A stretch of DNA of 64,000 nt from Viridibacillus soli (GCF_016612995.1 NZ_JAEOAH010000035.1:1-64000), one strand, 5' to 3'. Shown: positions 8,931-23,229, numbered from the stretch's first letter. Notes: a model not told the origin generated them from the letters alone. Numbers and translations are program-made.

Positions 8931-8958
8931 CGACTTTTGCACATAACGGCGAAAGTCG
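8931..8958 (-). terminator. Terminator-like hairpin in the ecfA1 leader
   Basis: On the minus strand, CGACTTT pairs with AAAGTCG across a 13-base loop and is followed by TATTTTTC. It lies about 100 bases before the ecfA1 start, so it would act as an attenuator rather than an operon end. A separate short palindrome, AAGAGCAC/TTGCTCTT, sits at about 8988-9003. Confidence 0.5.
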
Positions 8959-9014
8959 ATTCTCTTCATTGCTAATATTTAGTGGACAAGAGCAAGTGCT
9001 CTTCCAAATTAAAT

Positions 9015-9105
9015 AAAAAAGCGCGCACCCCATTCAGAGAAATGCGCTTTGTTTCGTATCTCCGTTCTTATGGTTGCTCAGACCTTAAGGGTGAATGAGG
9101 TGCGT
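9015..9105 (-). promoter_or_regulatory. Candidate transcription attenuator upstream of ecfA1
   Basis: On the minus strand a hairpin built on GCGCA / TGCGC (about 9021-9048) ends in a six-T run (9015-9020). The segment GAATGGGGTGCG in its 3' arm (9024-9035) can instead pair with CGCACCTCATTC at 9093-9104, 12 positions with one G-U. Two competing foldings next to a U-run are the pattern of an attenuator, though I recognise no known riboswitch or T-box consensus. The rest of this gap (9106-9180) contains GAGC/GCTC pairings but nothing identified. Confidence 0.4.
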
Positions 9106-9190
9106 AGAGCTAAACGAGTCGGCTTTTATGTCCGCTCATCATAACACTCAGCTTTTAAATTTGTCGTATAAATCTTAATTGTTATTTTGA

Positions 9191-9234
9191 AAAAAAGAGG
9201 GTGCAGTTCAAATAGCAATGAACCTGACACCCTC
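9191..9234 (-). terminator. Terminator after rplQ
   Basis: A long minus-strand stem, GAGGGTG-TCAGGTTCA / TTGAACTG-CACCCTC, is followed by seven T residues, immediately after the rplQ stop. It closes the S10-spc-alpha transcript. Confidence 0.9.
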
Positions 9235-9249
9235 CTCCGCATCGTATGA

Positions 9250-9630
9250 TTAAACTAGTTCAATCACAACTACAGGCGCACCGTCACCGCGGCGAGGTCC
9301 CATTTTCATAATGCGTGTATAACCGCCTTGACGTTCAGCGTAGCGTGGCGCTACATCATCGAACAATTTTTGCAAAGCGTAAACTGTTGATTCGTTGCCT
9401 TCTGCGTCAGTAGTAGTCGCTAATTCACGACGGATATAAGCAGCTGCTTGACGACGTGCATGCAAGTCTCCGCGTTTGCCTAAAGTAATCATTTTTTCAA
9501 CAACCGAACGTAATTCTTTAGCACGAGTTTCTGTTGTTTCAATGCGCTCATTGATGATTAGGTCAGTCGCTAGATCGCGTAACATCGCTTTACGTTGAGA
9601 ACTTGTACGTCCAAGTTTTCTGTAACCCAT
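9250..9630 (-). CDS. rplQ: 50S ribosomal protein L17
   Basis: bL17, 126 aa. Conserved start [20 protein letters not shown] and C-terminal [21 protein letters not shown]-type ending. It is the last gene of the super-operon, 54 bases after rpoA. A slightly acidic insert around [10 protein letters not shown] is ordinary for Bacillales. Confidence 0.97.
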   Translation of the reverse strand: MGYRKLGRTSSQRKAMLRDLATDLIINERIETTETRAKELRSVVEKMITLGKRGDLHARRQAAAYIRRELATTTDAEGNESTVYALQKLFDDVAPRYAERQGGYTRIMKMGPRRGDGAPVVVIELV

Positions 9631-9684
9631 GGATGTTTCCCTCCTTTGTTCAATAACTGATCAGTCTTTTATATAAAAGTTCGC

Positions 9685-10629
9685 TTAGTCTTCTTCGCGT
9701 AACCCTAAACCAAGCTCTTCTAACTTCGCTTTTACTTCTTCTAATGATTTACGTCCTAGGTTACGAACTTTCATCATGTCATCCTCTGACTTGTTAGCAA
9801 GTTCGAGAACAGTGTTGATACCTGCTCGTTTTAAACAGTTGTAAGAACGCACAGAAAGATCAAGCTCTTCGATAGTCATCTCTAAGACTTTTTCTTTTTG
9901 GTCTTCTTCTTTTTCAACCATGATTTCAGCAGTTTGTGCCTCGTCTGTTAAACCAACGAAGATATTTAAGTGCTCGGTTAATATTTTTGCTCCGAGCGAA
10001 ATCGCCTCTTTAGGACCGATGCTGCCATCTGCCCATACATCAAGTGAAAGTTTATCGTAATCAGACGATTGTCCAACACGAGTATTTTCAACTTGGAAGT
10101 TGACGCGTGAAACTGGAGTGTAAATAGAGTCGATCGGGATCACACCGATAGGAAGATCCTCGCGTTTGTTTTGATCAGCAGGAGTGTAACCACGTCCGCG
10201 TTGCGCATACATACGCATACGAAGATGACCATTTTTAGCAATAGTTGCGATATATAGATCTGGGTTTAAAACTTCTACGTCACTGTCATGCGTTATATCC
10301 GCAGCAGTTACTACCCCATCACCTTTAAAATCGATTTCAATGACTTTTTCTTCATCAGAATAGATTTTTAAAGCTAGCTTTTTAATATTCAAAATAATTG
10401 AAGCAACATCTTCTACAACGCCCTCAATAGTAGAGAATTCGTGTAGTACGCCGTCAATTTGGATTGAAGTAACAGCAGCTCCTGGTAAAGAAGACAGAAG
10501 GATACGACGTAAAGAATTTCCCAAAGTGTTTCCATATCCACGCTCAAGTGGTTCTACAACAAACTTGCCGTATTTGGCATCATCGCTGATCTCAACGGTT
10601 TCAATCTTTGGTTTTTCAATTTCGATCAT
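9685..10629 (-). CDS. rpoA: DNA-directed RNA polymerase alpha subunit
   Basis: A 314-aa alpha subunit. The N-terminal assembly domain (about 1-228) contains [18 protein letters not shown]; after an acidic linker the C-terminal domain (about 245-314) carries the two helix-hairpin-helix elements ([14 protein letters not shown] and [13 protein letters not shown]) that bind UP elements and activators. It follows rpsK by about 140 bases and precedes rplQ, the standard order. Confidence 0.98.
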   Translation of the reverse strand: MIEIEKPKIETVEISDDAKYGKFVVEPLERGYGNTLGNSLRRILLSSLPGAAVTSIQIDGVLHEFSTIEGVVEDVASIILNIKKLALKIYSDEEKVIEIDFKGDGVVTAADITHDSDVEVLNPDLYIATIAKNGHLRMRMYAQRGRGYTPADQNKREDLPIGVIPIDSIYTPVSRVNFQVENTRVGQSSDYDKLSLDVWADGSIGPKEAISLGAKILTEHLNIFVGLTDEAQTAEIMVEKEEDQKEKVLEMTIEELDLSVRSYNCLKRAGINTVLELANKSEDDMMKVRNLGRKSLEEVKAKLEELGLGLREED

Positions 10630-10769
10630 TCAAATTTACCCTCCTTCAAAACATCGAATGTATGATTTTTATTTCCTACATAAAATCGAATGTCTAATCA
10701 ATCATGTGTCTGCACAATTCAGTTTGTACAAGAAATGAGATTCTCAATCAACAGATTGAGATTCATCAA

Positions 10770-11177
<408 letters not shown>

Positions 11178-11184
11178 TTACCGA

Positions 11185-11550
11185 TTATTTTTTCTTGTTC
11201 GCTACAGTTTTACGAGGACCTTTACGCGTACGCGCATTGTTCTTCGTATTTTGACCGCGAACAGGTAAACCGCGACGGTGACGGATACCACGGAAAGATC
11301 CGATTTCCATCAAACGTTTAATGTTAAGAGAGATCTCACGACGAAGATCACCTTCTAATTTATATGAGTCTAATTGTTCACGGATTTTATTAAGTTCGTC
11401 TTCAGTAAGATCGCGAACTCGAGTATTTTCAGAAACACCTGCATCTGCAAGAACTTGTTTAGCAGTTGTGTTACCTACTCCGTAAATGTAAGTTAATGAA
11501 ATTACAACGCGCTTGTCGCGAGGAATGTCAACACCAGCAATACGTGCCAT
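11185..11550 (-). CDS. rpsM: 30S ribosomal protein S13
   Basis: uS13, 121 aa. Conserved [15 protein letters not shown] start, the helix-two-turns-helix region, and the C-terminal [20 protein letters not shown] tail that contacts the P-site tRNA and L5. It follows rpmJ by 23 bases. Confidence 0.97.
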   Translation of the reverse strand: MARIAGVDIPRDKRVVISLTYIYGVGNTTAKQVLADAGVSENTRVRDLTEDELNKIREQLDSYKLEGDLRREISLNIKRLMEIGSFRGIRHRRGLPVRGQNTKNNARTRKGPRKTVANKKK

Positions 11551-11573
11551 ATACGTTGTGCACCTCCTTCAAA

Positions 11574-11687
<114 letters not shown>

Positions 11688-11724
11688 CTAACCTAACCTC
11701 CTTAGTGGTCCGGAGTGCAAAAGA

Positions 11725-11943
11725 TTATTTAAAACGGTATGTGATACGACCGCGAGTTAAATCATACGGAGATAACTCAATAGTTACTTTATCTCCAGGT
11801 AAGATGCGAATAAAGTGCATACGAATTTTGCCCGATACGTGAGCAAGAACTGTATGACCATTTTCTAATTTTACCTTAAACATCGCGTTTGGCAAAGTCT
11901 CAACAACTGTGCCTTCGATTTCAATTACATCGTCTTTCGCCAT
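11725..11943 (-). CDS. infA: Translation initiation factor IF-1
   Basis: A 72-aa single OB-fold protein with the conserved [13 protein letters not shown] start and RGRITYRFK end. It binds the 30S A site during initiation. It follows the decayed map remnant and precedes rpmJ. A GGGAG-type site lies just before the ATG. No truncation. Confidence 0.97.
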   Translation of the reverse strand: MAKDDVIEIEGTVVETLPNAMFKVKLENGHTVLAHVSGKIRMHFIRILPGDKVTIELSPYDLTRGRITYRFK

Positions 11944-11970
11944 CGACCCTGTCTCCCTTCTATATGCAAT

Positions 11971-12400
11971 TCAGGTTCTCATCGTCAAATCAAACGGAAT
12001 TTGCTGCAAGTGTGTTTCTTTCATGAAAGAAGCGACTCGTCTCAACATATGTTTGGATTGTATGAGAGATGTTCGAAAGACGCTCATCAGGTTTCGCTTC
12101 TCACAACCCATGGAATTGACTTCCCGGTTGAACCCTGTTTCCCTCATGTCAACACGACCATCCGGAATTGTCTTGGATAAGATTCTTCCATACCCGCTTA
12201 CACAGACGCTTCCACGAAACCCATTATACCCTTTCAGAACTAGGATTGCATCAAGGACAAAGGGTATCCTGTATACCGATGCAGCTAATTCATCAGTGCA
12301 TAGACCGGGCACAATATGCTTTTGCAGCTCTCGAAAATACATTTCCGTTGCTACCGCATACTCCCCGCGGAGGCAGTTATCTGCACCCGGGATTCGGGTA
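11971..12400 (-). pseudogene. map: Remnant of methionine aminopeptidase (map), truncated and inactive
   Basis: The region lies exactly where map sits in Bacillales, between adk and infA. In one open frame it shows ELQKHIVPGLCTDELA and then LKGYNGFRGSVCVS followed by IPDGRV, clear type I MetAP sequence. After that point the match fades (RTSLIQSKHM resembles the helix near residue 120), and the frame ends at about residue 140 of a normal 250. None of the five metal ligands (two Asp, one His, two Glu) can be found. The frame could open at an ATG at 12429 inside adk, without a good ribosome site. Another full-length map must exist elsewhere in the genome, since the activity is essential. The KOW-domain gene that often follows map is also missing. 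Confidence 0.75.
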
Positions 12401-14404
<2,004 letters not shown>

Positions 14405-14405
<1 letters not shown>

Positions 14406-14845
14406 TAAATCACCTCGATTTGTCCGCCGGCATTTTCAATTGCTGTCTTAGCAGAAGCTGAGAATTTAAGAGCTTTAACTGTAAGCTTTTTCTCAAGAGT
14501 TCCATTACCTAGAACTTTGATTCCTGCTTTTTCGTTGCTCACAACACCAGTTTCAAGTAATAAAGCTGGTGTTACTTCTGTGCCGTCTTCAAAACGATTT
14601 AAAGTGTCAAGGTTTACGATAGCGTATTCTTTACGATTAATATTCGTAAATCCACGTTTAGGTAAACGACGGAACAATGGATTTTGACCGCCTTCGAATC
14701 CTGGACGAACGCCGCCGCCAGAACGAGCTTTTTGACCTTTATGCCCTTTACCAGAAGTTTTACCGTTACCAGAACCGATTCCGCGACCTACACGGTTACG
14801 TTCTTTACGTGAACCTAAAGCTGGTTCTAACTCATGAAGTTTCAT
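14405..14845 (-). CDS. rplO: 50S ribosomal protein L15
   Basis: uL15, 146 aa. Basic Gly-rich N-terminal extension ([26 protein letters not shown]) that runs into the 23S core, then the globular domain ending [12 protein letters not shown]. It stands between rpmD and secY, the conserved order. Confidence 0.97.
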
Positions 14846-14877
14846 TTGGGTGGCACCTCCTTGTTATTGATTTTAAA

Positions 14878-15060
14878 TTAAATCTCTTTAACAGTAACTA
14901 AGTGTGCTACTTTTGTGATCGCACCGCGAACAGCTACATTGTCAGCATGTTCAACAGTATGATTTACTTTACGTAAGCCAAGCGCTTCGATTGTTTTACG
15001 TTGAGCAGGTTTAGTACCGATTAAACTTTTAGTGAGGGTGATTTGTAGTTTAGTTGACAT
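14878..15060 (-). CDS. rpmD: 50S ribosomal protein L30
   Basis: uL30, 60 aa, the short bacterial form: [21 protein letters not shown] and [15 protein letters not shown]. It follows rpsE by 13 bases, with a GGGGGG-type site within that gap, and precedes rplO. Confidence 0.96.
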   Translation of the reverse strand: MSTKLQITLTKSLIGTKPAQRKTIEALGLRKVNHTVEHADNVAVRGAITKVAHLVTVKEI

Positions 15061-15073
15061 GTAATTCCCCCCC

Positions 15074-15574
15074 TTAACCTAATAGTTCTTCTACTGATTT
15101 ACCACGAAGTTTTGCAACTTCTTCAGCATGTTTAAGTTCAGATAAACCTTTAACAGTAGCACGAACCATGTTAATTGGTGTGTTTGAACCAAGTGATTTT
15201 GAAAGAATGTCAGTGATACCAGCAAGTTCTAATACAGCACGAACTGGACCACCAGCGATAACTCCTGTACCAGGAGCAGCAGGTTTAATCATGATGTTAC
15301 CTGCACCGAAGCGACCCATGATTAAGTGTGGTGTTGTACCACCAACACGTGGAACTTCGATCAGGTTTTTCTTCGCATCTTCTACTGCTTTGCGAATTGC
15401 ATCAGGTACTTCCTGAGCTTTACCTGTACCGAAACCAACATGGCCGTTACGGTCTCCAACCACTACTAATGCAGTGAAGCGGAAACGACGTCCACCTTTA
15501 ACAACTTTAGCTACGCGGTTAATCGTAACTACGCGTTCTTCAAGTTCAAGTTTGTTTGCGTCAATGCGACTCAT
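15074..15574 (-). CDS. rpsE: 30S ribosomal protein S5
   Basis: uS5, 166 aa. N-terminal double-stranded RNA-binding domain ([20 protein letters not shown]) and the C-terminal GHV/GxG region ([20 protein letters not shown]). The loop [10 protein letters not shown], where spectinomycin-resistance changes occur in other species, is wild type. It follows rplR by 21 bases. Confidence 0.97.
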   Translation of the reverse strand: MSRIDANKLELEERVVTINRVAKVVKGGRRFRFTALVVVGDRNGHVGFGTGKAQEVPDAIRKAVEDAKKNLIEVPRVGGTTPHLIMGRFGAGNIMIKPAAPGTGVIAGGPVRAVLELAGITDILSKSLGSNTPINMVRATVKGLSELKHAEEVAKLRGKSVEELLG

Positions 15575-15595
15575 GAAATGTGTACCTCCTTCTTA

Positions 15596-15955
15596 TTAAA
15601 ATTCTAAACCATTTTCACGTGCAGCTTCAGCTAAAGCTTTTACACGTCCATGATATAAGTAACCACCACGGTCAAAAATAACAGATTTGATATTTTTTTC
15701 CGTAGCGCTTTTAGCGATAATTTCACCGATTTTCTTAGCAGCTTCTAAGTTACCAGCATTGCCTTCAAACCCTTTATCCATAGTTGAAGCACTTACTAGT
15801 GTTAGGCCTTGAGAATCATCGATTAATTGCGCGTAAATGTGTTTGTTAGAACGGAATACGTTTAAACGTGGACGTTCAGTAGTACCAGTAATTTTAGAAC
15901 GCACGCGCGCATGACGTTTTTTACGAACTTGATTCTTATCTTGTTTCGTAATCAC
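15596..15955 (-). CDS. rplR: 50S ribosomal protein L18
   Basis: uL18, which binds 5S rRNA in the central protuberance. The [29 protein letters not shown] region is canonical. I place the start at GTG 15955, with AAAGGAG eight bases upstream, giving 119 aa; the upstream GTG at 15964 overlaps the ribosome site itself. It lies between rplF and rpsE. Confidence 0.95.
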   Translation of the reverse strand: MITKQDKNQVRKKRHARVRSKITGTTERPRLNVFRSNKHIYAQLIDDSQGLTLVSASTMDKGFEGNAGNLEAAKKIGEIIAKSATEKNIKSVIFDRGGYLYHGRVKALAEAARENGLEF

Positions 15956-15988
15956 AGAGGTCACTCCTTTCTAATGCTTTAAGAAGCA

Positions 15989-16528
15989 TTATTTACCTGT
16001 TTTACCTTCTTTACGACGAACGTGTTCGCCTTCATAACGGATCCCTTTACCTTTATAAGGCTCTGGAGGACGAACTTGACGGATGTTAGAAGCTAAAGCT
16101 CCAACGCGTTCTTTGTTAATCCCTTTAACGATAACTTTAGTGTTTGTAGGAACTTCTACAGAAACTCCTTCTTCAGGTGTGAACTCAACTGGATGAGAGT
16201 AACCTACGTTCAATACAAGTTTAGTTCCTTGTAATTGAGCACGATATCCTACCCCAACTAATTCAAGTGTACGTTCAAATCCTTCAGAAACACCAGTAAT
16301 CATGTTTGCTAAAAGAGCACGAGTTGTACCATGGTTAGTACGGTGTTCTTTTGATTCAGAAGGACGAGATACAGTAATCACGTTACCTTCTTGTTCAATT
16401 GTCATATCTTTGTTAAAAGAGCGAACAAGTTCACCTTTTGGTCCTTTCACAGTTACTGTGTTGCCAGCAGCGACAGTTACAGTTACAGTTGCAGGTACCT
16501 CGATTGGTTTTTTACCTACGCGAGACAT
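15989..16528 (-). CDS. rplF: 50S ribosomal protein L6
   Basis: uL6, 179 aa, two tandem RRM-like domains. The N-terminal [12 protein letters not shown] and the C-terminal [26 protein letters not shown], near the sarcin-ricin loop, are intact. It is 31 bases downstream of rpsH. Confidence 0.97.
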   Translation of the reverse strand: MSRVGKKPIEVPATVTVTVAAGNTVTVKGPKGELVRSFNKDMTIEQEGNVITVSRPSESKEHRTNHGTTRALLANMITGVSEGFERTLELVGVGYRAQLQGTKLVLNVGYSHPVEFTPEEGVSVEVPTNTKVIVKGINKERVGALASNIRQVRPPEPYKGKGIRYEGEHVRRKEGKTGK

Positions 16529-16559
16529 TAATGTTGCACCTCCATTCTTTTGTTGCTAA

Positions 16560-16958
16560 TTACCAAACGTAAGCTAAGATTTCTCCGCCAACTTGTTTAG
16601 CGCGAGCTTCTTTGTCAGTTAATAAACCGTTAGAAGTTGATACTAAAGCAATACCAAGCCCGTTCAATACTTTAGGTACTTCGTTAGTTTTTGCATATAC
16701 ACGTAATCCTGGTTTAGAAATACGTTTTAATCCTGTAATAACACGTTCGTTGTTTTGGCCATATTTTAAGAAGATACGGATGATACCTTGTTTGTCATCT
16801 TCTACATACTCAACGTCACGTACAAAACCTTCACGCTTAAGAATTTCAGCGATCTCTTTTTTGATGTTAGAAGCCGGAACCTCTAATTTCTCGTGACGGA
16901 CCATGTTAGCATTACGAATGCGTGTAAGCATATCTGCAATTGGATCAGTCATTGTCAT
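16560..16958 (-). CDS. rpsH: 30S ribosomal protein S8
   Basis: uS8, 132 aa, a primary 16S rRNA binder. [18 protein letters not shown] start and the C-terminal [26 protein letters not shown] end match B. subtilis almost residue for residue. In E. coli S8 represses its own operon; whether it does so here cannot be read from the sequence. Confidence 0.97.
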   Translation of the reverse strand: MTMTDPIADMLTRIRNANMVRHEKLEVPASNIKKEIAEILKREGFVRDVEYVEDDKQGIIRIFLKYGQNNERVITGLKRISKPGLRVYAKTNEVPKVLNGLGIALVSTSNGLLTDKEARAKQVGGEILAYVW

Positions 16959-16988
16959 TACATTTTACCTCCTTCCCAAATTAGGGGA

Positions 16989-17192
<204 letters not shown>

Positions 17193-17195
17193 TTA

Positions 17196-17735
17196 TTACT
17201 TCTGGAACGGCATACCGAATTGAGTAAGTAACTCGCGAGCTTCTTCATCAGAGTTCGCAGTAGTTACGATAACGATATCCATACCGCGTACTTTAGAAAC
17301 CTTATCGTAGTCGATTTCTGGGAAGATTAATTGTTCTTTAACACCTAGAGTGTAGTTACCGCGACCGTCGAATGCTTTTTTAGAAACACCACGGAAGTCA
17401 CGTACACGTGGAAGTGAAACAGCAATTAATTTATCCAAGAATTCATACATACGCTCACCGCGTAATGTAACTTTCGCACCGATTGGCATACCTTCACGAA
17501 GACGGAAACCTGCGATAGATTTCTTAGCTTTTGTTACAACAGGTTTTTGACCTGTAATTAATGTTAACTCTTCAACAGCAGAGTCAAGAATCTTAGAGTT
17601 TTGAACAGCGTCACCAACACCCATGTTAACAACGATTTTCTCAACTTTAGGAACTTGCATTACTGATGTATATTCAAACTTGCTCATAAGAGCAGGTGAA
17701 ACTTCACTTAAAAATTTGTCTTTTAGGCGGCTCAT
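17196..17735 (-). CDS. rplE: 50S ribosomal protein L5
   Basis: uL5, 179 aa, which binds 5S rRNA and touches S13 in an inter-subunit bridge. [20 protein letters not shown] start, [22 protein letters not shown] core and a C-terminal [19 protein letters not shown] are typical. It is 26 bases after rplX. Confidence 0.97.
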   Translation of the reverse strand: MSRLKDKFLSEVSPALMSKFEYTSVMQVPKVEKIVVNMGVGDAVQNSKILDSAVEELTLITGQKPVVTKAKKSIAGFRLREGMPIGAKVTLRGERMYEFLDKLIAVSLPRVRDFRGVSKKAFDGRGNYTLGVKEQLIFPEIDYDKVSKVRGMDIVIVTTANSDEEARELLTQFGMPFQK

Positions 17736-17761
17736 GTGTTTGTACCTCCCTTCTCTATAAC

Positions 17762-18073
17762 TTATTTATCGATTACTGCACCTGATTTTTTTGCTACACG
17801 AACTTTTTTACCATCTTCGATTTTGTAACCTACGCGAGTCGGCTCGCCAGATTTTGGATCGATTAGCATTACGTTCGAAACGTGAATTGCTGCCTCTTGG
17901 CTGACAATTCCACCTTGTGGATTGATTTGGTTAGGTTTCACGTGTTTTTTGACGATGTTAACACCTTCAACTAGTACACGATCTATCTTAGGAAAAGCAG
18001 CAAGAACAACACCTGTTTTGCCTTTATCTTTACCAGAAATAACCTTTACTTTGTCGCCTTTTTTAACATGCAT
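17762..18073 (-). CDS. rplX: 50S ribosomal protein L24
   Basis: uL24, 103 aa, a KOW-domain protein that starts 50S assembly: [21 protein letters not shown]. It follows rplN by 36 bases, with AGGAGG near the ATG. Confidence 0.97.
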   Translation of the reverse strand: MHVKKGDKVKVISGKDKGKTGVVLAAFPKIDRVLVEGVNIVKKHVKPNQINPQGGIVSQEAAIHVSNVMLIDPKSGEPTRVGYKIEDGKKVRVAKKSGAVIDK

Positions 18074-18109
18074 TCTGTCGCACCTCCTTGATTGGCACTT
18101 TCATGAAAA

Positions 18110-18478
18110 TTAAAGAACTTCCGGAGCTAAAGATACGATTTTCATGAAGCTGCTGTCACGTAGTTCACGTGCAACAGGTCCGAAAATACGAGTTCCGCGT
18201 GGTGATTTGTCGTCTTTGATGATTACACATGCGTTCTCATCGAATTTGATGTAAGTACCGTCTTTACGACGAACACCGCTCTTTGTACGAACGATTACAG
18301 CTTTTACAACTTCACCCTTCTTGACAACGCCACCTGGTGTTGCTTTCTTAACTGTACATACGATTACATCACCGATGTTTGCAGTTTTACGTCCAGAACC
18401 ACCAAGTACTTTGATTGTTAATACTTCTTTCGCACCTGAGTTGTCAGCAACTTTTAAACGGCTTTCTTGTTGGATCAC
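18110..18478 (-). CDS. rplN: 50S ribosomal protein L14
   Basis: uL14, 122 aa, full length. [19 protein letters not shown] start and the [25 protein letters not shown] end are canonical. It lies between rpsQ and rplX and forms part of the bridge to the 30S and the binding site of silencing factor RsfS. Confidence 0.97.
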   Translation of the reverse strand: MIQQESRLKVADNSGAKEVLTIKVLGGSGRKTANIGDVIVCTVKKATPGGVVKKGEVVKAVIVRTKSGVRRKDGTYIKFDENACVIIKDDKSPRGTRIFGPVARELRDSSFMKIVSLAPEVL

Positions 18479-18521
18479 TTAGGTTACCTCCCTTCGGACA
18501 TTGTTATGTTCCGAAATATAA

Positions 18522-18785
18522 TTAGATAATAACCGCTTTTTCTACAACTTCAACCAAACGGAAACGTTTAGTAGCTGATAGCGGACGAGTTTCCATAATG
18601 CGGACGATATCTCCAACTTTTGCTTCGTTGTTTTCATCATGCGCCTTAAATTTCTTAGAGTATTTTACACGTTTGCCATAAAGCTTATGCTTTTTGTGTG
18701 TTTCAATTAAAACAGAAATAGTTTTATCCATTTTATCTGAAACTACGCGGCCAGTGTAAACTTTGCGTTGATTACGCTCAGTCAT
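18522..18785 (-). CDS. rpsQ: 30S ribosomal protein S17
   Basis: uS17, 87 aa, an OB-fold primary 16S binder. [22 protein letters not shown] start and the basic hairpin [14 protein letters not shown] are conserved. It follows rpmC by 17 bases. Confidence 0.97.
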   Translation of the reverse strand: MTERNQRKVYTGRVVSDKMDKTISVLIETHKKHKLYGKRVKYSKKFKAHDENNEAKVGDIVRIMETRPLSATKRFRLVEVVEKAVII

Positions 18786-18802
18786 GCTGCAAACCTCCTT
18801 TA

Positions 18803-19427
<625 letters not shown>

Positions 19428-19428
19428 A

Positions 19429-20085
19429 TTATTTGCCTCCTTCCTCAGAGTTCTTCTTCACTGGAAGGACTTCACCGCGGTAGATCCATACTTTAACACC
19501 TAATTTACCATAAGTAGTGTCAGCTTCTGCATGAGCATAATCAATGTCAGCACGAAGAGTATGAAGCGGAACAGTTCCTTCACTATAATGTTCAGCACGA
19601 GCAATATCAGCGCCGCCTAAACGACCAGATACTTGAGTTTTAATCCCTTTAGCACCTGAACGCATTGTGCGTTGAATAGATTGTTTTTGTGCACGACGGA
19701 ATGATACACGGCTTTCTAATTGGCGAGCAATGTTTTCTGCAACCAATTTAGCGTCAAGATCCGCACGTTTAATTTCAACGATATTGATGTGTACACGTTT
19801 ACCAGTGATTTTGCCAAGGTTTTTACGAAGTGATTCCACTTCAGTACCGCCCTTACCAATTACCATACCTGGTTTCGCAGTGTGAATTGTAATGTTAACA
19901 CGGTTTGCAGCACGTTCGATTTCTACTTTAGAAACTGACGCTTCTTTCAAGCTGCTTTCGATGTGTTTACGTACTTTAATGTCTTCATGAAGTAAAGTAG
20001 CATACTCTTTTTCAGCGTACCATCTAGATTCCCAATCACGAATGACACCAACACGTAATCCTATTGGATGTACTTTTTGACCCAC
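19429..20085 (-). CDS. rpsC: 30S ribosomal protein S3
   Basis: uS3, 218 aa. N-terminal KH domain with GxxG ([11 protein letters not shown]) and the C-terminal domain with [12 protein letters not shown]. It lines the mRNA entry tunnel and has helicase function with S4/S5. Three bases separate it from rplV. Confidence 0.97.
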   Translation of the reverse strand: MGQKVHPIGLRVGVIRDWESRWYAEKEYATLLHEDIKVRKHIESSLKEASVSKVEIERAANRVNITIHTAKPGMVIGKGGTEVESLRKNLGKITGKRVHINIVEIKRADLDAKLVAENIARQLESRVSFRRAQKQSIQRTMRSGAKGIKTQVSGRLGGADIARAEHYSEGTVPLHTLRADIDYAHAEADTTYGKLGVKVWIYRGEVLPVKKNSEEGGK

Positions 20086-20088
20086 GTA

Positions 20089-20433
20089 TTATCCCTCCTT
20101 CTTCTCAGATACCACTAGAGTAATGTGGCTTGTACGTTTGTTAATTGCGCTTGCACGTCCTTGTGCGCGTGGACGGAAACGTTTTAACGTTGGACCTTCA
20201 TCAACGAATATTTCTGAAATAACTAAGTTATTTACATCTAAATCATAGTTATGTTCAGCATTAGCAACTGCAGATTTTAGTACTTTCTCAACTACAGGAG
20301 ACGCTGCTCTTGGAGTATGACGTAAAATTGCAACCGCTTCGCCGATTTGCTTGCCTCGGATTAAATCAACCACTAAGCGGACTTTACGAGGAGCAATACG
20401 AACTGTGCGAGCAATAGCTTTAGCTTGTTGCAT
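20089..20433 (-). CDS. rplV: 50S ribosomal protein L22
   Basis: uL22, 114 aa. The beta-hairpin that narrows the exit tunnel, with the conserved [16 protein letters not shown], has no insertion or deletion of the kind linked to macrolide resistance. It lies between rpsS and rpsC. Confidence 0.97.
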   Translation of the reverse strand: MQQAKAIARTVRIAPRKVRLVVDLIRGKQIGEAVAILRHTPRAASPVVEKVLKSAVANAEHNYDLDVNNLVISEIFVDEGPTLKRFRPRAQGRASAINKRTSHITLVVSEKKEG

Positions 20434-20454
20434 CAGGATTTACCTCCCCTCATA

Positions 20455-20736
20455 TTAGCGTACTGATGTTTTCTTATCATCTGCACCATGACCTTTGTAT
20501 GTGCGTGTTGGTGCGAACTCACCCAATTTATGACCTACCATATCTTCAGTCACGTATACAGGAACATGTTTACGTCCATCATATACAGCGATCGTTAGTC
20601 CGATAAAGTTCGGGAAGATTGTAGAACGGCGAGACCAAGTCTTGATAACTTGTTTTTTCTCAGAAGCCTCTTGTGCTTCCACCTTTTTCATTAAGTGGTC
20701 ATCAACAAAAGGTCCTTTTTTCAAGCTGCGGCCCAT
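20455..20736 (-). CDS. rpsS: 30S ribosomal protein S19
   Basis: uS19, 93 aa. [18 protein letters not shown] start and [17 protein letters not shown] core, in the 30S head close to S13. It follows rplB by 60 bases. Confidence 0.97.
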   Translation of the reverse strand: MGRSLKKGPFVDDHLMKKVEAQEASEKKQVIKTWSRRSTIFPNFIGLTIAVYDGRKHVPVYVTEDMVGHKLGEFAPTRTYKGHGADDKKTSVR

Positions 20737-20796
20737 ATTGGAACCTCCCTCCGTGATCCCACTACGGCTCTTTCAATGAACCGCAGTCTAATCACT

Positions 20797-21627
20797 TTAT
20801 TTTTTACGACGACGAATGATAAGTTTGTCGGATTTGTTTTTCTTGTCACGAGTTTTGTAACCAAGTGCTGGTTTACCCCATGGCGTCATTGGTGATTTAC
20901 GTCCGATTGGAGAACGACCTTCACCACCACCGTGTGGGTGATCGTTAGGGTTCATTACAGATCCACGTACAGTTGGGCGTTTACCTAACCAACGAGTACG
21001 ACCTGCTTTACCAATGTGGATAAGTTCATGTTGCTCATTACCAACTTGACCGATTGTAGCGCGGCAAGTAGCAAGGATCATACGAACTTCACCAGATTGT
21101 AGACGAACAATTACGTATTTACCCTCTTTACCAAGGATTTGTGCTGATGTACCAGCAGAACGTACTAGTTGTCCACCTTTACCAGGTTTCATTTCGATGT
21201 TATGGATTGTAGTACCCATTGGGATATTTTCAAGTGGTAATGCGTTACCTACTTTAATATCAACATCTGTACCAGATACAATTGTCATTCCTACTTCTAG
21301 ACCTTTAGCAGCTAGAATGTAACGTTTCTCACCATCAACATAATTAATTAATGCGATGTTGGCAGAACGATTTGGATCATATTCGATAGTAGCAACGCGT
21401 CCTGGTATGCCATCTTTCAAACGTTTGAAATCGATGACACGGTATTGGCGTTTGTGGCCACCACCATTATGACGAACAGTGATTTTACCTTGGTTATTAC
21501 GACCAGCTTTGCGTTTTGTCGGTTGTAACAAAGATTTCTCAGGTTTGTTAGTTGTGATTTCAGCAAAGTCAGATGACGTCATGTTACGACGACCATTTGA
21601 GGTAGGCTTATACTTTTTAATCGCCAT
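20797..21627 (-). CDS. rplB: 50S ribosomal protein L2
   Basis: uL2, 276 aa, close to the peptidyl-transferase centre. [16 protein letters not shown] start, an OB fold, and the conserved [18 protein letters not shown] segment with the functionally important His. Full length, between rplW and rpsS. Confidence 0.98.
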   Translation of the reverse strand: MAIKKYKPTSNGRRNMTSSDFAEITTNKPEKSLLQPTKRKAGRNNQGKITVRHNGGGHKRQYRVIDFKRLKDGIPGRVATIEYDPNRSANIALINYVDGEKRYILAAKGLEVGMTIVSGTDVDIKVGNALPLENIPMGTTIHNIEMKPGKGGQLVRSAGTSAQILGKEGKYVIVRLQSGEVRMILATCRATIGQVGNEQHELIHIGKAGRTRWLGKRPTVRGSVMNPNDHPHGGGEGRSPIGRKSPMTPWGKPALGYKTRDKKNKSDKLIIRRRKK

Positions 21628-21668
21628 TTGAGTTCCCTCCTTCTTTATTGTTCAAATATGAACGAAAT

Positions 21669-21950
21669 TTACATTTCGAATAATTCGATTTCGTTGCCAG
21701 CAACTAATTTTACGATTGCTTTACGGCGTTTGTTTGTGTAACCACCGAATTTACCTACACGTTTGTATTTACCTTTGTAGTTCATGATGTTAACTTTCTC
21801 AACTTTAACTCCAAAGATAGATTCAACAGCGTCTTTAACTTCAGTTTTGTTGGCACGAGTGTCAACATCAAATGTATATTTATTTTCTGCCATTAGTTCT
21901 GAAGAACGCTCAGTAATGACAGGACGTTTTAAAATATCACGTGCTTCCAT
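21669..21950 (-). CDS. rplW: 50S ribosomal protein L23
   Basis: uL23, 93 aa, main docking site at the tunnel exit for trigger factor and [25 protein letters not shown] start is typical. Its ATG overlaps the rplD stop by one base (TAATG), a coupling arrangement. Confidence 0.97.
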   Translation of the reverse strand: MEARDILKRPVITERSSELMAENKYTFDVDTRANKTEVKDAVESIFGVKVEKVNIMNYKGKYKRVGKFGGYTNKRRKAIVKLVAGNEIELFEM

Positions 21951-22573
21951 TAACCAAGCACCTCCTCAACTTTTTCTACAGCAGCTTTAGTGAATACAAC
22001 TTTATCGTGACCTAATAGATCAAGAACGTTGATACCAGCAGCTGGTACAACAGTAACGCCTTGGATGTTACGAGCAGATAATGCCACGTTTTCATCTAAA
22101 TCAGCAGTTACGAATAATGCTTTAGATTCGATTGAAAGATCTTTAAGAACTTTTACGAAATCTTTTGTTTTTGGTGTGTCTAGTTTAAGACCATCTAGTA
22201 CTAAGAAGTTAGTTTCTAATACTTTAACAGATAGTGCTGATTTAAGAGCTAAACGACGTACTTTTTTCGGTAGTTTGTAGCTATAGCTACGAGGTACTGG
22301 ACCGAATACGACACCACCACCACGCCATTGTGGCGAACGGATAGAACCTTGACGAGCACGACCTGTTCCTTTTTGCTTCCATGGTTTACGACCACCACCA
22401 GCTACTTCAGAACGGTTTTTTACTTTGTGATTACCTTGACGTAATGAAGCGCGTTGAGCGATTACAGCGTCAAATAATACATTTTGGTTTGGTTCGATTC
22501 CGAAGATTGCATCGTTTAATTCGATTTCACCAACAGAAGAACCTGTTTGACTAAGCAAAGATACCTTTGTCAT
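21950..22573 (-). CDS. rplD: 50S ribosomal protein L4
   Basis: uL4, 207 aa. The tunnel loop [27 protein letters not shown] is intact, as expected for a macrolide-sensitive ribosome. In gamma-proteobacteria L4 represses the S10 operon through its leader; the same is not established in Bacillales. Confidence 0.97.
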   Translation of the reverse strand: MTKVSLLSQTGSSVGEIELNDAIFGIEPNQNVLFDAVIAQRASLRQGNHKVKNRSEVAGGGRKPWKQKGTGRARQGSIRSPQWRGGGVVFGPVPRSYSYKLPKKVRRLALKSALSVKVLETNFLVLDGLKLDTPKTKDFVKVLKDLSIESKALFVTADLDENVALSARNIQGVTVVPAAGINVLDLLGHDKVVFTKAAVEKVEEVLG

Positions 22574-22599
22574 TCCTGTTTCCTCCTTTCTTCGGTAAT

Positions 22600-23229
22600 T
22601 TAGTTAGCTTTAGTTGCAGATTTAACTGTTACTAGCGCTTTACGAGAACCAGGAACATTACCTTTAATAAGTAGTAAGTTGCGTTCAACGTCAACTTTTA
22701 CAATTTCTAAATTTTGGATTGTAACAACTCCGCCACCCATTTGACCAGGTAATTTCTTTTGTTTAAATACGCGGTTCGGAGCAACTGGACCCATTGAACC
22801 AGGACGACGGTGGTAACGTGAACCGTGAGACATCGGGCCGCGAGATTGTCCGTGACGTTTAATTACGCCTTGGAAACCTTTACCTTTAGTAACACCTGTT
22901 ACATCTACTACTTCGCCTTCTGCGAAAATTTCAACTTTGACTTCTTGACCAACCTCGTACTCAGCTAAGTTTACATCGCGGATTTCGCGGATGAAGCGCT
23001 TAGGAGCAGTGCTTGCTTTAGCTACGTGTCCTTTTTCAGGTTTGTTAGAAAGTTTCTCACGCTTATCTTCGAAACCGATTTGGATTGCTTCGTAACCATC
23101 TGTATCAACTGTTTTCTTTTGAAGAACTACGTTTGGAGCAGCTTCAACTACAGTTACAGGGATTAAATCACCGTTCTCAGCAAAAACTTGCGTCATACCG
23201 ATTTTTCTACCTAAGATTCCTTTGGTCAT
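22600..23229 (-). CDS. rplC: 50S ribosomal protein L3
   Basis: uL3, 209 aa. [20 protein letters not shown] start and the W-finger-type loop [19 protein letters not shown] that reaches toward the peptidyl-transferase centre. It is a starter of 50S assembly. It is 47 bases downstream of rpsJ. Confidence 0.97.
   Translation of the reverse strand: MTKGILGRKIGMTQVFAENGDLIPVTVVEAAPNVVLQKKTVDTDGYEAIQIGFEDKREKLSNKPEKGHVAKASTAPKRFIREIRDVNLAEYEVGQEVKVEIFAEGEVVDVTGVTKGKGFQGVIKRHGQSRGPMSHGSRYHRRPGSMGPVAPNRVFKQKKLPGQMGGGVVTIQNLEIVKVDVERNLLLIKGNVPGSRKALVTVKSATKAN

Noticed and set aside
8931-9234. T-box or known riboswitch before ecfA1
   Set aside because: The T-box AGGGTGGNACCGCG element and the consensus cores of the purine, SAM, TPP, FMN and cobalamin classes are not visible; kept only as an unassigned attenuator.
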